A stretch of DNA of 64,000 nucleotides from Acholoe squamosa (taxonomy: Eukaryota > Annelida > Polychaeta > Phyllodocida > Polynoidae), in NCBI GenBank assembly GCA_949317995.1, contig OX439044.1, positions 30,886,733-30,950,732 of the forward strand. The letters are read 5' to 3'. Every line of letters begins with the position of its first letter. Position 1 is the stretch's first letter. The position numbers and the translations under genes were made by a program. The notes below the pieces were generated by a model that did not search any database, was not told the origin of the DNA, and saw only the letters and a list, made by a program, of their open reading frames with translations. Positions 50,001 through 62,000 of the stretch are shown piece by piece.

Positions 50001-53000
50001 TGTGCATTGAAGCACAGAAGGCTCAGGGTAGGTACCATAAAACCCTCTATCAACCCTGTAGGGTCACAGGAAACAGCACTTGTGAAATATTGACTAATTA
50101 CTTACAAATAGAGACTATTATCTATACATGTACTGACACCAGTCTGGCATAATCTTCTCTTACTAAACCCTTGGACCGCTGGCCCCCTGGTGTGCTGGCC
50201 CCCCCGGACACCTGGTCCCCTGACACCTGGTCCCCTGGACACCTGGCCCCCGGACACCTGGCCCCCTGGACACCTGGCCCCCCGGACACCTAGCCCCCAC
50301 AGAAAACTTTATCCTTAGCATGCTTAGTTTATCGCTCAGTCCCCAATGTGTTATGTGTATAGCTTGGACACTGTAAACATTACCTGCTAAAAAAAAAGTG
50401 TCTCACTTGGTGATTACCCATAGGACTCCATGTGCTAATTTCATCGCCAAAATCTATCTGACCCATAGACCCAATGGTTAAAGAACTTGTAGTCAGTATA
50501 GCTCCCAAAAACATGAAGTAAGTACAGCAGCTTTTTTCGTAGAGAAAGACATCACTCACCATAAAGGACAAATTGTTGTCTGATAGATGAGATTTGAAAC
50601 TTTCCTTTGGCTTTTGAAAAATGTGTAAACTAACAGTATATCACTGAATGATTACACCCTAAAGTTGGTGATTACAAATTTGTGGATCTGACTGAAAACC
50701 CGGCTCCAATAGCCCAGGGGATACCCTGGGCCAATAAAACCAGTGAGAGATACCTCCTGACTGAAGACTTTTATTGATTCCTCTCCTCGGCTACTAACAC
50801 GTCAAGCATAATAAGCGTACAAAGGTTCGTCAAATGTTCCGGCACTTCTCAGATGGTCAACACTCAATTATGTTCTCTGGATGATATGGTCTTATCATAG
50901 TCTCTATTTCATTTCCACATTAAGGTTTCCTAATGACAACCCCCACTTCTTAAAATCACATGATGTTATACAGTAGGCAAGGCAGAAGGCAAGCTTAGTC
51001 CGACTTTAACTCCCAAATAGGCAATGCAGTGTACTCACATGGAGAGTCTGACCAGTTGTTATAGTAGGCCCATCTTAAGGTGGGTCCTAAGTCCACACAG
51101 GGAAGTTCCCTGCATTGAGAGGGAGAGGCCTTCTTCAGGCCTGGAGTTCGCTGATGTTAATCACTGCTCTTGATTCCTATCTCCATTTTGTATGAAGTCC
51201 CTAGGCTGAAAACCAATCATTCCCAGGCAGTGCTGTTTAGAGCCCTGAACGATTGTGTCTGGTGGGCTTTTAAATCTCCTCAGCAGTGAAGGGTGAGTGT
51301 GTTGTTGCTGAATGTGCATGTCAAGTCTCCTCTTATATAATGCTTTATTTCCTAATGTGTATAGGCTGCTCCCTACTGTGATCTAATAGTATCTGGCTGT
51401 TAACTGTTAGCTCAGATATGAGTGCCTAACTTTCAATGCTGTCTCCATGCTCCCTCTGAACGAACTCCCCGTTCCCAGCTCAGAATTCCACAAATATATT
51501 ATTTGAGGATCGTTATCTCAATGCGCCTGCCCAGAGACATGTAGTTGTCTCATGACGTCACTAGCTCATATTTATTCCCCATTTATTACTCAACTTTGTA
51601 AAGTAGTTATATCTAATATTCTTCTTCCTATTATTCATCATTAATCCCTCCAATTCTGCTGGGCCTAAACCAATTATCTTTCATTTTCAGATGGAATCTC
51701 TTCTGTTTATTTCCTTCATCTCCTGACTGGAGCAATCAAGCCTTCTGTCTCAAATCCCATTATGGACTCAAACATTACAATTTACACCCTAATTCCCGTG
51801 GAACACGCCACCGATTTATTTCATTTCGGACTTTTTTACCAATAAACATTCAATACTCTGTCTTGCCTTACTGCCTTTTTCTTCGCATCTCCATTAAATC
51901 ACTTTACATATCTCATCACTGTCGACACTGCTGATCACACATTATTATCCATTAGAGATTTCTCTTACACCATCTAACAGTATATAGAACCGACAATTCC
52001 GGTTCTTATGATGGGAACAGGGAAAATAAGGACAATGCCAATGCAAATGGGGTTTTAGCACCTCCCAGGATTACCACACATTGTAATGTTTGAGACATAC
52101 ATACAGTTACTGCAAAATAGTGATTTAGCCATGCACGTCTATTGTGTACATGGTCATTACCAGCTCGTTTGTAGGATTGCAGTCTACTAAAGTATATAGC
52201 TGAATCTAACCAGGCTTTCTATGCAAAATCTAAGCTATACCCCTTACTTTACATTCATTGGACATTGTGTCTAATGAGCACTAGTAGGACAAACCCCCTT
52301 CCCATTATAATAAATCTACAGCAGAATGTTGAAGAGATGACCACTCAAGCCAAGAAAACTAAATCCAGAAAGAAACCACACGCCTACACCTGTTCCCATT
52401 ATCGTAAAATACTACAGCAGATATTGCCTACTCGGCAGAAAAAGCTGGCAGTTAGCTACCATACTATATAGACATCAAAAGGATAGGAAAACATCATGCT
52501 TCTGACAGAGAAAACATTGACCCGTCACCAACAGCCCAGAGGATCAATATCTTCTCACTGCTTGATGGATATGGTTGCCATGACTACAGTATCCTCCCCT
52601 TTACCTGTGGGATAACCCCCTAGCCTTCTGATGACAGGTATGTGGGGCATGCTGCCTCCAGGGCCTGTTAACTGATGGGGATGGACACTTGAATAGGCTG
52701 TGCCTCAATGGGGCTTGGCAGCTCTTGGTCAGAAGTTATCAAGTTCTGAGTCTCTGGAGTCGGGTATAGGTAAGGTAAAATATTTGCTTGAAATATGAAA
52801 ACTATACATTTCATGTGATGGATTCCAAATTAAGGGCAGATTAGGGAATTTGATTGCAAGGACTAGATCAGCATGGTGGGATATATATGTTTTTGTCCCC
52901 AGAGCCCCTCTTATCAGTGTTTGAATTTCTCCTTATCTCGGTGGACCTGTCACAATCAGAGATGGCCCCTTAGGACATCAAAACATTCTAGAAAGGAACC

Positions 53001-56000
53001 CCATGCCTTCCCCCTTAAGGTATGCCCTACAGGTGTTGGGCACTTACTGGAGGAGGTATAGTACCAGTAGAGCTGTGGCTTCTCAGGTTTAAGTGATCTA
53101 TTAAGCGTGTGAAGTTACCGACACCAAAGGGCAGTCAGGTGGCAGGGTAAGGCCCCCCTCGACCCCTAGATCCCCCATCCCAGATCCCTCACAGACGGGT
53201 ACCACAGGTGATTACACTACAGGTGATGAGAAGTGCAGACCAACAGCTATCACTACAAAAGACAGGACACATCTGTTCACCAAATGCCTGAGCAGCTCAC
53301 CCCGGCTCGCCCCTTTCTCTCTTCCTCTTTTGCTCAGAGCTCAGTTTTATTATTTAGGTGAAAGATTTCGCTTAAAAGACGGAATGGCCTGCAGAACCCA
53401 TTAATCCTGGAAGCTTGTTGAGAGGGTAAAAACGACTAGAATCATCAAGAAAGAATTCTTCTTGCAGAGTTAAATGATACACACGTGGCACTTTCTTTAT
53501 GGATTTTTGTTTGGGCGTCTCTAAAGCGGAGCAGAACAAAGAAACAATTTTCCTTTAAAACAAAGGTGGTTTCCTGATGGAGTTTTTGGAGCTGACATCA
53601 TTTATGAAGAAATACACTTCTCTCCATACACCCGGTCCCATCCAACTTCTTAATGTAACGCGTTCTTTCCATTTTCTCTCTTTTTTACCAAAGTGCTGCA
53701 AGGGAAGATGAGAGAAATACCAGAATCATAAAAACAAAACAGAGAGCGATGGAAGTATACTAAAAGTAGAGAGAAATAAGTGAGAAATACTTCCTACGAC
53801 ACGTATGTTGTTATCTCTATTTTCCGCTAGATTCTGACAGGTCTGCCCTCTGGTGGGACGCCCACGCTCCATACCAACGTCTACGTCACGTTAGCTGATG
53901 TACCGGGGTTAGTTCCAGATGCTCCCGCTAGGGGACTATCTCCAAACACAGTAGTCCTACGTAAAGTAGCTATATTCACCCAAATCTGACTGAACCTGCT
54001 AGGAGAGCAGTTGTCTTCAGTACCGGTAGCCTCCCGATAGGCCTAATGCCCCAGGGTCACATCCGGTTCCTGTTATGGCGACAAGATGGTGAATGATGAA
54101 GGGACCGGGGACTTCCCGACTTCCCTGGAGTCTGTACACGTGGTTGGGTGAGGTAAACTGAGCGATATTGGGAGCATATGGTCCAAGGAGCAATCTTGTC
54201 ATTTCCAATTAGTCCGCCTCATGTGAACATCATAAACTACATGGGACCATGGAGGGGGAGTGTATGGACTAACTAATAGGGGAAGAGGCATAACCATTCA
54301 GCCACCAACACAATAATTAGCTGGTTATTAACCTCTGTGGCCGAGGAGCCCCCCTGCAACGTTATCAATATGCAGACAGGCATTAATAGTGCACTTCCAG
54401 CTGCTGCCAAGAAGGTAATCAAAGTCTATATAGAATCTTCCCCCACTAATTTAACTGCAATTTGTCCCAGGTCATGGTGTTTCGTGTAGGCCCTTCATGT
54501 ATCTGGAAATTGCAGTAACTTAGTAAACAGTAAGAGAGCGAAATGAGAGCCCAATGATTGAGCACCTCCAATACTTACAGAAATACAAGCAGAACTTTGC
54601 CGTAGCTGATATTCTTCGTCTTGGGGTAGGTTTCTGTTATCAGTATTTCTGAAATCTCTCTACAAAACGGTTCGTAATAGTATAAAGTGCCTGGATCTTA
54701 GGCTTTAATGGTGGTAGTGACCGGGCACAAAAATCACTGAAACGCTATAGATTAGATTAAGATACTCGGAACTCCTGAATATAGGTTTTATATATAAATT
54801 TACAGGTATTTGGAACTTGGTAATTCCTGAACTAAAGGAAACTCTGAATGCAAGATATCTAATTTCTTCAGGAATATACATTCTTGGCACATGTCATGTA
54901 ATATTTGCGAGCAGCTCAAAGAGAAGCTCATCACCATAAGGCAATGAAAACCTTGCCCAATCACAAACTAACTCCGCCTAATGATACTGGTTCTCTGTGC
55001 GACCAATATAGCTGGAAGTCTGATGCCTTGTGGTCTCATATATGGTCCTATCATTCTCCAACCACAAATTTGCTGTCCAAATACACATCACCACAAGGTC
55101 AACCATGATGGCGCTTGGAGAATGATGGGGCCCATTTCTCGTGTTTTCTCGTGGCAGATCTGGGTTCTCGCCGCAACCACCTAGATCCTGCTGGGCATCT
55201 CGGGAAGGATTACTTCTGCCAGTGCTTTAATCACCTTCATTGACGGAGAGCTCCATTTATTAGCCCCTCCACTGTGAGCGTGTTTTAGGAGATGGGGGAG
55301 GGGGTATTTTTAGGAGAAGAATTAGTAAAGGAGATCACGAAGGCACCGTACTAAAGAACCAAATGCTAAAAACATGTATGGCATCGATGAATACAACATG
55401 TGCGTCCAGAGCAAAAAGTATAGCTGCTTCATGGGAAATGCTATAAAAAAATCTGAAGTATAAAGTTTGGTGGTTGACGTCCTTTTTATTTGCATTGAGA
55501 AAAAGGCTTTGGATTCGGCTATTGGTGGTACAATAAGCTTATTGAAAGAAGGACGATTGCCCACAATTGCCTAAATATAATTTCGAAGCCTAATCTATGC
55601 CGAGATATTCCATGGCATACGACCATTCTGGTAAAATCAACATAACAAGAACGTATTTCGTTTCTGGTAATTTCCTTTCCCTACTTTTCTTTCTTTTTTT
55701 TCTTCTTCTTATTCGTTTTCTTTTTTGCTTCATGAGTCTATAGTGGGTGATGCACGGGGGGGGGCAGGTGTGAAGAAGAGCCGTAGAATGATGTGACAAG
55801 AGTCACACTAAGGTGTGACAGGTTTTAGAAGGTGTGTAATATTGGTGATTGTGTGTAGGCTAGGGGATTATTCCACACTACGTGCCACAAGACACAAATG
55901 GACTTGGCTCTCATTAATTGGCCCCTAGAGGGCAAAAGGTCATGATACAGACATGTGGGCTACTGATGCACAGTCCTAGCCATGTGTCATTGTGAAGTGG

Positions 56001-59000
56001 TAAGGATCTCATGTGGATTCACCCTATGAGGAATGGAGACATCGTATGCACGGGTAAACTGTATTTTAATGAGGGCTAATACTGATATATCAGGCCAATC
56101 CAAGACAAACAAACGGACTTGTTCTCATCAGTGAGACATGAAAAAGATGAATTGCAAGCCCACTGGAATATTTCGGTACTTTTATATCAGTAATATAACA
56201 GCTGATATAAAAGGTTGTAACCTGATCCTAAAAAAAAAAGAAAATTTATCCCCCCCCCCCTTAATCCTTAAAAAATAGTCAACCCATCTCAGTTTTTGGT
56301 AGTGCATGCTGTGCGGAGAACAGGGCTTTTCAAAACGCCTAACTCAAATTACTTACATGTACTAGAATTATTTTCTGTTATACCGGTATGTTATCTTAAT
56401 CATACATTACATAAATCAGGGATGCAAGTCAGTGTGTATGAAAAATTCTGAATATACACATGAAAATTCAGAAATCACTGTAAAATGCTACAAAACTTTG
56501 ATCCAGGAAAGGAATTTCTGGTAAATCTATGGGCATGTTGACCGTTGAAAATTCTAAAATCAGTCAAAATTCTGAAGAATTACATGCTGAATAAATACAT
56601 TGACCAGGTGTACATTATAGAGCTCTACAGTCTAATATGACTGCAGCAACGTCCCTATCATCTTCTGAAGTGGGTGAAAGTAAAATCCATTTTTTACAAG
56701 ACAATGTATACGATACGATGTGTGCCAATGATAAAATTTTTGACCTTTCACTAGATCTTTCAGTCGTTTTCATAAAATTCATCATCCACTTTCATACAGC
56801 AAAATACTACGCTGTATTGATATTTTCTACTTAAGAAAATAAATACGTTCCTTTATTTGTGTGCTGCATTTTCTTTTATAATCTAATAGCCTTATTTTCT
56901 ATCTAAAGCTCCAGTAGCTAGTAATAGAAATATGACCTCCCACAGGCACCCTCCCACCATTTGTTCCCACTTTTCTCTATACTACTACCCCGTAAAGTGC
57001 CCGACACCTGTACTGACCTCTCCACTGACATTTAGCTGAGAGGCGGATCCTGGATTTGGAAAAGGAGTGGCGCATGTCTGTGGATAACATTTTGAGGCCT
57101 AGACGAGAGCGTAGCACAGACCCGGAGCACAGATAAACGCGCACAGATTGGCATTTTCTTTATTTGCATGCCAAATTAACTTCAAAAGCAAGCATACTAT
57201 GGCATACACTGCGCATAGGGGTAACTAAATGTACATGTACTGCCGCTGGGTATAAATTTATCCGGGATATTTATCATGATTGGAGGGGGTGATATGTGCG
57301 GGAAATCTGGAGTACTTCGTGGTATCTAGGTGGGGGGGGGGGTAGGATGATGGATGGTTGGTGGATAGTAGAGATTGACAACCATGTGACAGACACTGAC
57401 ATAGCTAACGTGTCTATAAGGTAGCTAGGGGGTGGGGTGGTAGGGTGGGACACACGGTGGCCTAATCTATAGGTGTAAAACATAGTCAGATATAAGCAGT
57501 AACACCCTCCTTTCAAAATCACCAAGCTTTATAGATAAGTGTGGTCTTATGTGAAAACAATACGCTTTCTTCAACCGATTTAAGGACTGCAGTTTCCACT
57601 ACATCATTATCACGTGCCGACCACCATCTTATGGATCTCCTTCCCTCCCACCCCCTAACCAATCATTGATAGTCCCATGCACTAAACAATTAATGATGGC
57701 GACAAGGTCTATTGGCGTTGTCATGGCAATGGGATAACAGTCAAACCAACCAGACCCGCCGTCGTCACCCGCTGGTGACCTTGCCATCAGGTCAGGACAA
57801 AGGTCAAGTGGTGACCACCTCCCTCTAGGGTCAAGGTCATTGTTGTGTGGTCAGAGTCCTAGAAGTTGACAAGAAGGAGACATAGTGGCGGAGGAGATTA
57901 AGGGCAGGATGGAAAAGTAGCCAAGTGTATCAGAATAGTGCAAAGGTTAAATGTTAAGAATTTATGCAATGGACATGCCAGAAGGAATTGTACTCAATAA
58001 TTTGGGAATTTTCCTTTGTTTGGTTTGTAGCAAGACTTTGGAGGTCACTTATGAAATAATGCACTTTGGTCTTTTGTGTGTTGATTTCTTAGCTTTCTGT
58101 TGAGCTTATCAGATATCACCATGTATAGATCCGATCGATCTGCAGATCAAACATGACCAACACTAAAGAGACTTCTATTGTTTGAGGAATGTTAATGTGC
58201 ACAGAACTAACAATTCAAAACATCCAAACTTTTAATGAAGAGACTACCATTTGAAGTCCAAAGTCAAGTTCAGGTTATGCGGATGAATTCGACACCCAAA
58301 ATGATGAATCTGTTGGTCCGCCCCTACAACATGTCTCTCACTCCAAATATATATGTACATTCCGCTACAAATCAGGGCAGTCAGTCTTGGCTGCAATGTG
58401 ACCTGTGACCTATGACCTTAGAGAGACTGATATCCAACCCCCTGTCTCTTGTCCCTTGAGGGTGGCATCCAAAAGGTAACATCCCTATACAGTTGCACCT
58501 GTCTACCCCAAACACTGAATACAATATATCACTCTCCTATCACACCTTTGGGATATATCACTATACATGTATACTCCACATTTCAACCTAACCAAATTCT
58601 GATTGGAGAATGAATGACTAGGACGCCACCTAGGGGATGGAGGTTGGGGGACGGGGGGGGGGGCAATTACCTGTGTGATTGATGGTGGGACTAGGACTTG
58701 AGGTGAACATGAGTGCTTTTGGTGAACCATGGATTTAGAGGGGGCTCACAGAGATTAAGTCTTATCACATTGGGATGGGTTTGGGTGGGAGTGATGGTGT
58801 GAGGTGGGGGATGCATACCTGAAGTCATGCTCCAGCAGAAGGTTTAAATTTCAGACACCTTTATTCGGTTCTGAGCGTCTCACATGAATCCACGTTGGAT
58901 CCTTTTGAATTCAGTCAAGGAATCCGGTGTTGAAGCGTACAAATAAGACTGTGAAGGAAATTATATCTTGATTTCAGACTTCATGTGGGACATGTTGATT

Positions 59001-62000
59001 ACGACATGACTGAAGTGAAGGTCTGTCCCTTTTTATTATTATCCAAAATGGTATCATACATAATAAGAAGGAAAGACAAGCGAGTCTCAGGCAGACTAAT
59101 GCTGTCACCCGCTGCCTACATTACTTTAATTTCCCATAATACCAGTACTTTTTGCATAAACTTTATTTAAAGAGAAGAAACTTATCAATTTGTTAGATTA
59201 TTCACTATGTAATGTGTGTTCTTGCTGTATTTAGTAATATGAATGACAATCCCTTCACAATAACCTTATTGTAAATATACCAATCAAAATGATCCCCATT
59301 AAATTTTTACCACGACTGGCCGGTATGGCCCCCATCTGTACCACCACTGAATGGTATATAATATGGTCCCTATCTGGGCGAACTAAATGTCCGTGTCACT
59401 AAGACAGGCACTATGAAACATATTTTCCCCTTTTTTGTTTGACAAAATCATTGATTATTTCACATCTGTTCCACATACAGCAGTGATCTGAATAGCACCT
59501 TAAAGGTACGACAAACAGCTTTCTCACTATTTAGTTTATGTGGCCATCTTTTGGGGATCATGTGACTGGTTGCCATGGAAACCATGCCCAGTGTGAAATT
59601 GGCACCTTTTCACACAGAAGCTGAGACATCGCTTTTGAAGCATATTCATGAATGACAGGGAGTGAGTGGAAAGGGGAAGTGGGGTTGACACACGCAAACT
59701 TGTCATTTCCTTTGCTGAACACACATAGTTGGTGTAGTCCCTGCCCTCCAGGCCATATCACTGACCAGTTTGTTCCCGATCCGAGCCGCCACTGACCGTT
59801 AGGTGCCCATCTGGGCCACCAATGACCAGTATGTTCCCCAACCGGGCCACCTATGACTGGTACGTCCCCGTCTGGGCCACCACTATCCAGCATGTTCCCC
59901 ATCTGGGCCACCATGCACTGACCAGTATGATCCCCCAATCTGGGCCACCAATGACCACACTGATGACCTGTCCACGAATTGAGCTGGCAAACTGATGTAA
60001 TAATTATTTCAAGGCAGTACTGTTTGAAAAAATATATCGCTATGACAAGCCAGTGGATAATTTTGCTTGTCTTGTCTTTAGGCTTGTATAGGGTTGAGGA
60101 ATAACCAGTAGGCCACAACACTATATACCCCTTAGTACAATAGCTGTATTTCCTTCTTTTTTATATATATATATAGAAAGCATGCATATTGAATTTTAAG
60201 GCACAGTTGCATTTATAACTGAAAGGCATTAATCAGGGAGACATAGGGATCAAATCGAGAAATGAGAATCTGCATTAAATTTCCGGGAAAGAAGCGACAT
60301 GCACTGCAAATCCTATTATGCATGCAGTTTAACACTGGAGATGAATATATCCGGTAGGATCTCAGTGTGTGGTTTCCGACCAAGGGGGCGCCACTGAGCT
60401 GACTACTCATACTCATAGTCATCGTCCGATAACTATTGGACGAAATGGTACCCCCCCCCCCAAGGAAAAAAAATTAAGTATACTTTCTAATAATAAAGCC
60501 TAAAATGGTCAGGTATGATGAGAGAGACCCCCCCCCCCCATACCCATTTGAAAACTTAAGTAAAAAGACGTCCGTCTGTCATACTAGACGACGCTGATGT
60601 TGCCTTCCGGATTCTCCCTTAGAGCACACACAGTGAGTGAGTGAGTAATAAATGTTTAACGCCATTTCGACAGCTAAGGTCATATTCATGGCGAGAACGA
60701 CATTACACAATTTCACAGAGGAATGTGCAGTGCCTGCGCATATGTGCACCACACACATCCGAGTGGATAGGAAAGACGAGATATAGACCCTTTTAAGTGG
60801 GCTAGGGAAGCCCGAGCACACACAGTACCAATAGGATCAAAGATATATGATCCAATACGAGCCGCACCTGGTGAATACCTGAGCCTCCTCCAGGGTGAGT
60901 GGGAGGGCATTAACTCTCTAAGTACCACATAGTGCTTTCATTATATTGTATCCATTTGCAGCCATGGAGCATGAATGCAGTCCTGGTGAATTTAAGGCAC
61001 CATGCCGAGCCTGGCATGATGGATAAGTGGTGGGTCTGGCAAGGTGGATAAATGCAGCAACACCCCACGTGTCACAGTGCATTAAAACATTATTTATTCC
61101 TGAGGGGTTCAGAGGACATGCTTCCAGGTATAAGGCGATAGATACAGAGAGGGATCAGAGAAGGAAGACAGCTATCAAAATACAGACAGTGACCGCTATT
61201 AAAATGCAGACTGTATCTGGTGTAACCTAATGCTACCTTGGTACGCTTTTATCACTTGGACTTCATGTTTTTCTTGAGATTTTCTCTTTTTATGAACTGT
61301 GAAGGTGTATGAATCTATTGCATCAGGCAATACCAATCCAGCAATGGATCTAATCCTATGCTAGAATAATAACTGTGGCTTAACAAGTTAAAAGCAGAAA
61401 GAAATTGAGTACATTTTGTAAAGTAAAAAAAAAAAAAAGAAAAAAAAAAGAGAAAAACGTGGGCATGCTTAACACTCAATCCGCTATCTACCTTTCTAAG
61501 ATGCCCAGATCGAGGTTTTCTTTTAGGTAAAATAGTAGTCTCCAGGAAACGACTTACTAATCTGATAGGCAGGGTGGTCTGGCGTTTATTTCACAGTAGC
61601 AGATTACTAAGGCGTTTAGAGATGATTTGTTATGGCAGTTGTAATGTTGTATGAAATGTTACCCCACACTAGAAGGCTAGGTGATACTGTGGTATAGTGG
61701 GTGGTCGGGGAAATAAGGGTGGGGCTTGAGGGGTGACATGTGGGGTATCGTTTTGAAGTCATATAGGCGTGACGGGGCATGGAGTGCATATGACACACCT
61801 GGAGACTGCTGTCAATATTTAGGCCATCTAGATTTATTCAGTCTAAAAGACGAGTTGTTTTCTGTTTTCAGGCTACATGACCGAAAAACCTAGGCTATGC
61901 AAGTCTTGATTTTTTTCCTCTCTTCGTTTTTCTTTTATCTGGCTGTCAAACTTGAAATCAATTCACAGGCTTTGACGATGAAGGCTTTAAAAACTGGGCG

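Larger units (their letters stand above)
52021..58000. other. Intron stretch without a gene
   Basis: No coding region was recognised. It holds CTCF-like motifs at 53.84 and 55.92 kb, G/C runs at 55756-55764, 56250-56260 and 57332-57342, and a CAGGGATGC start at 56417 that resembles the end of the 46.5-kb MITE but lacks a visible partner. Confidence 0.4.

Noticed and set aside
58610-58640. Further CTCF-like site near GCCACCTAGGGGA
   Set aside because: The spacing within the core does not fit the consensus.
59558-60121. 187-codon minus-strand open frame
   Set aside because: Its centre is the ~32-bp tandem array, with Trp/Gly-rich repeats. No start context, domain or splice signal supports it.
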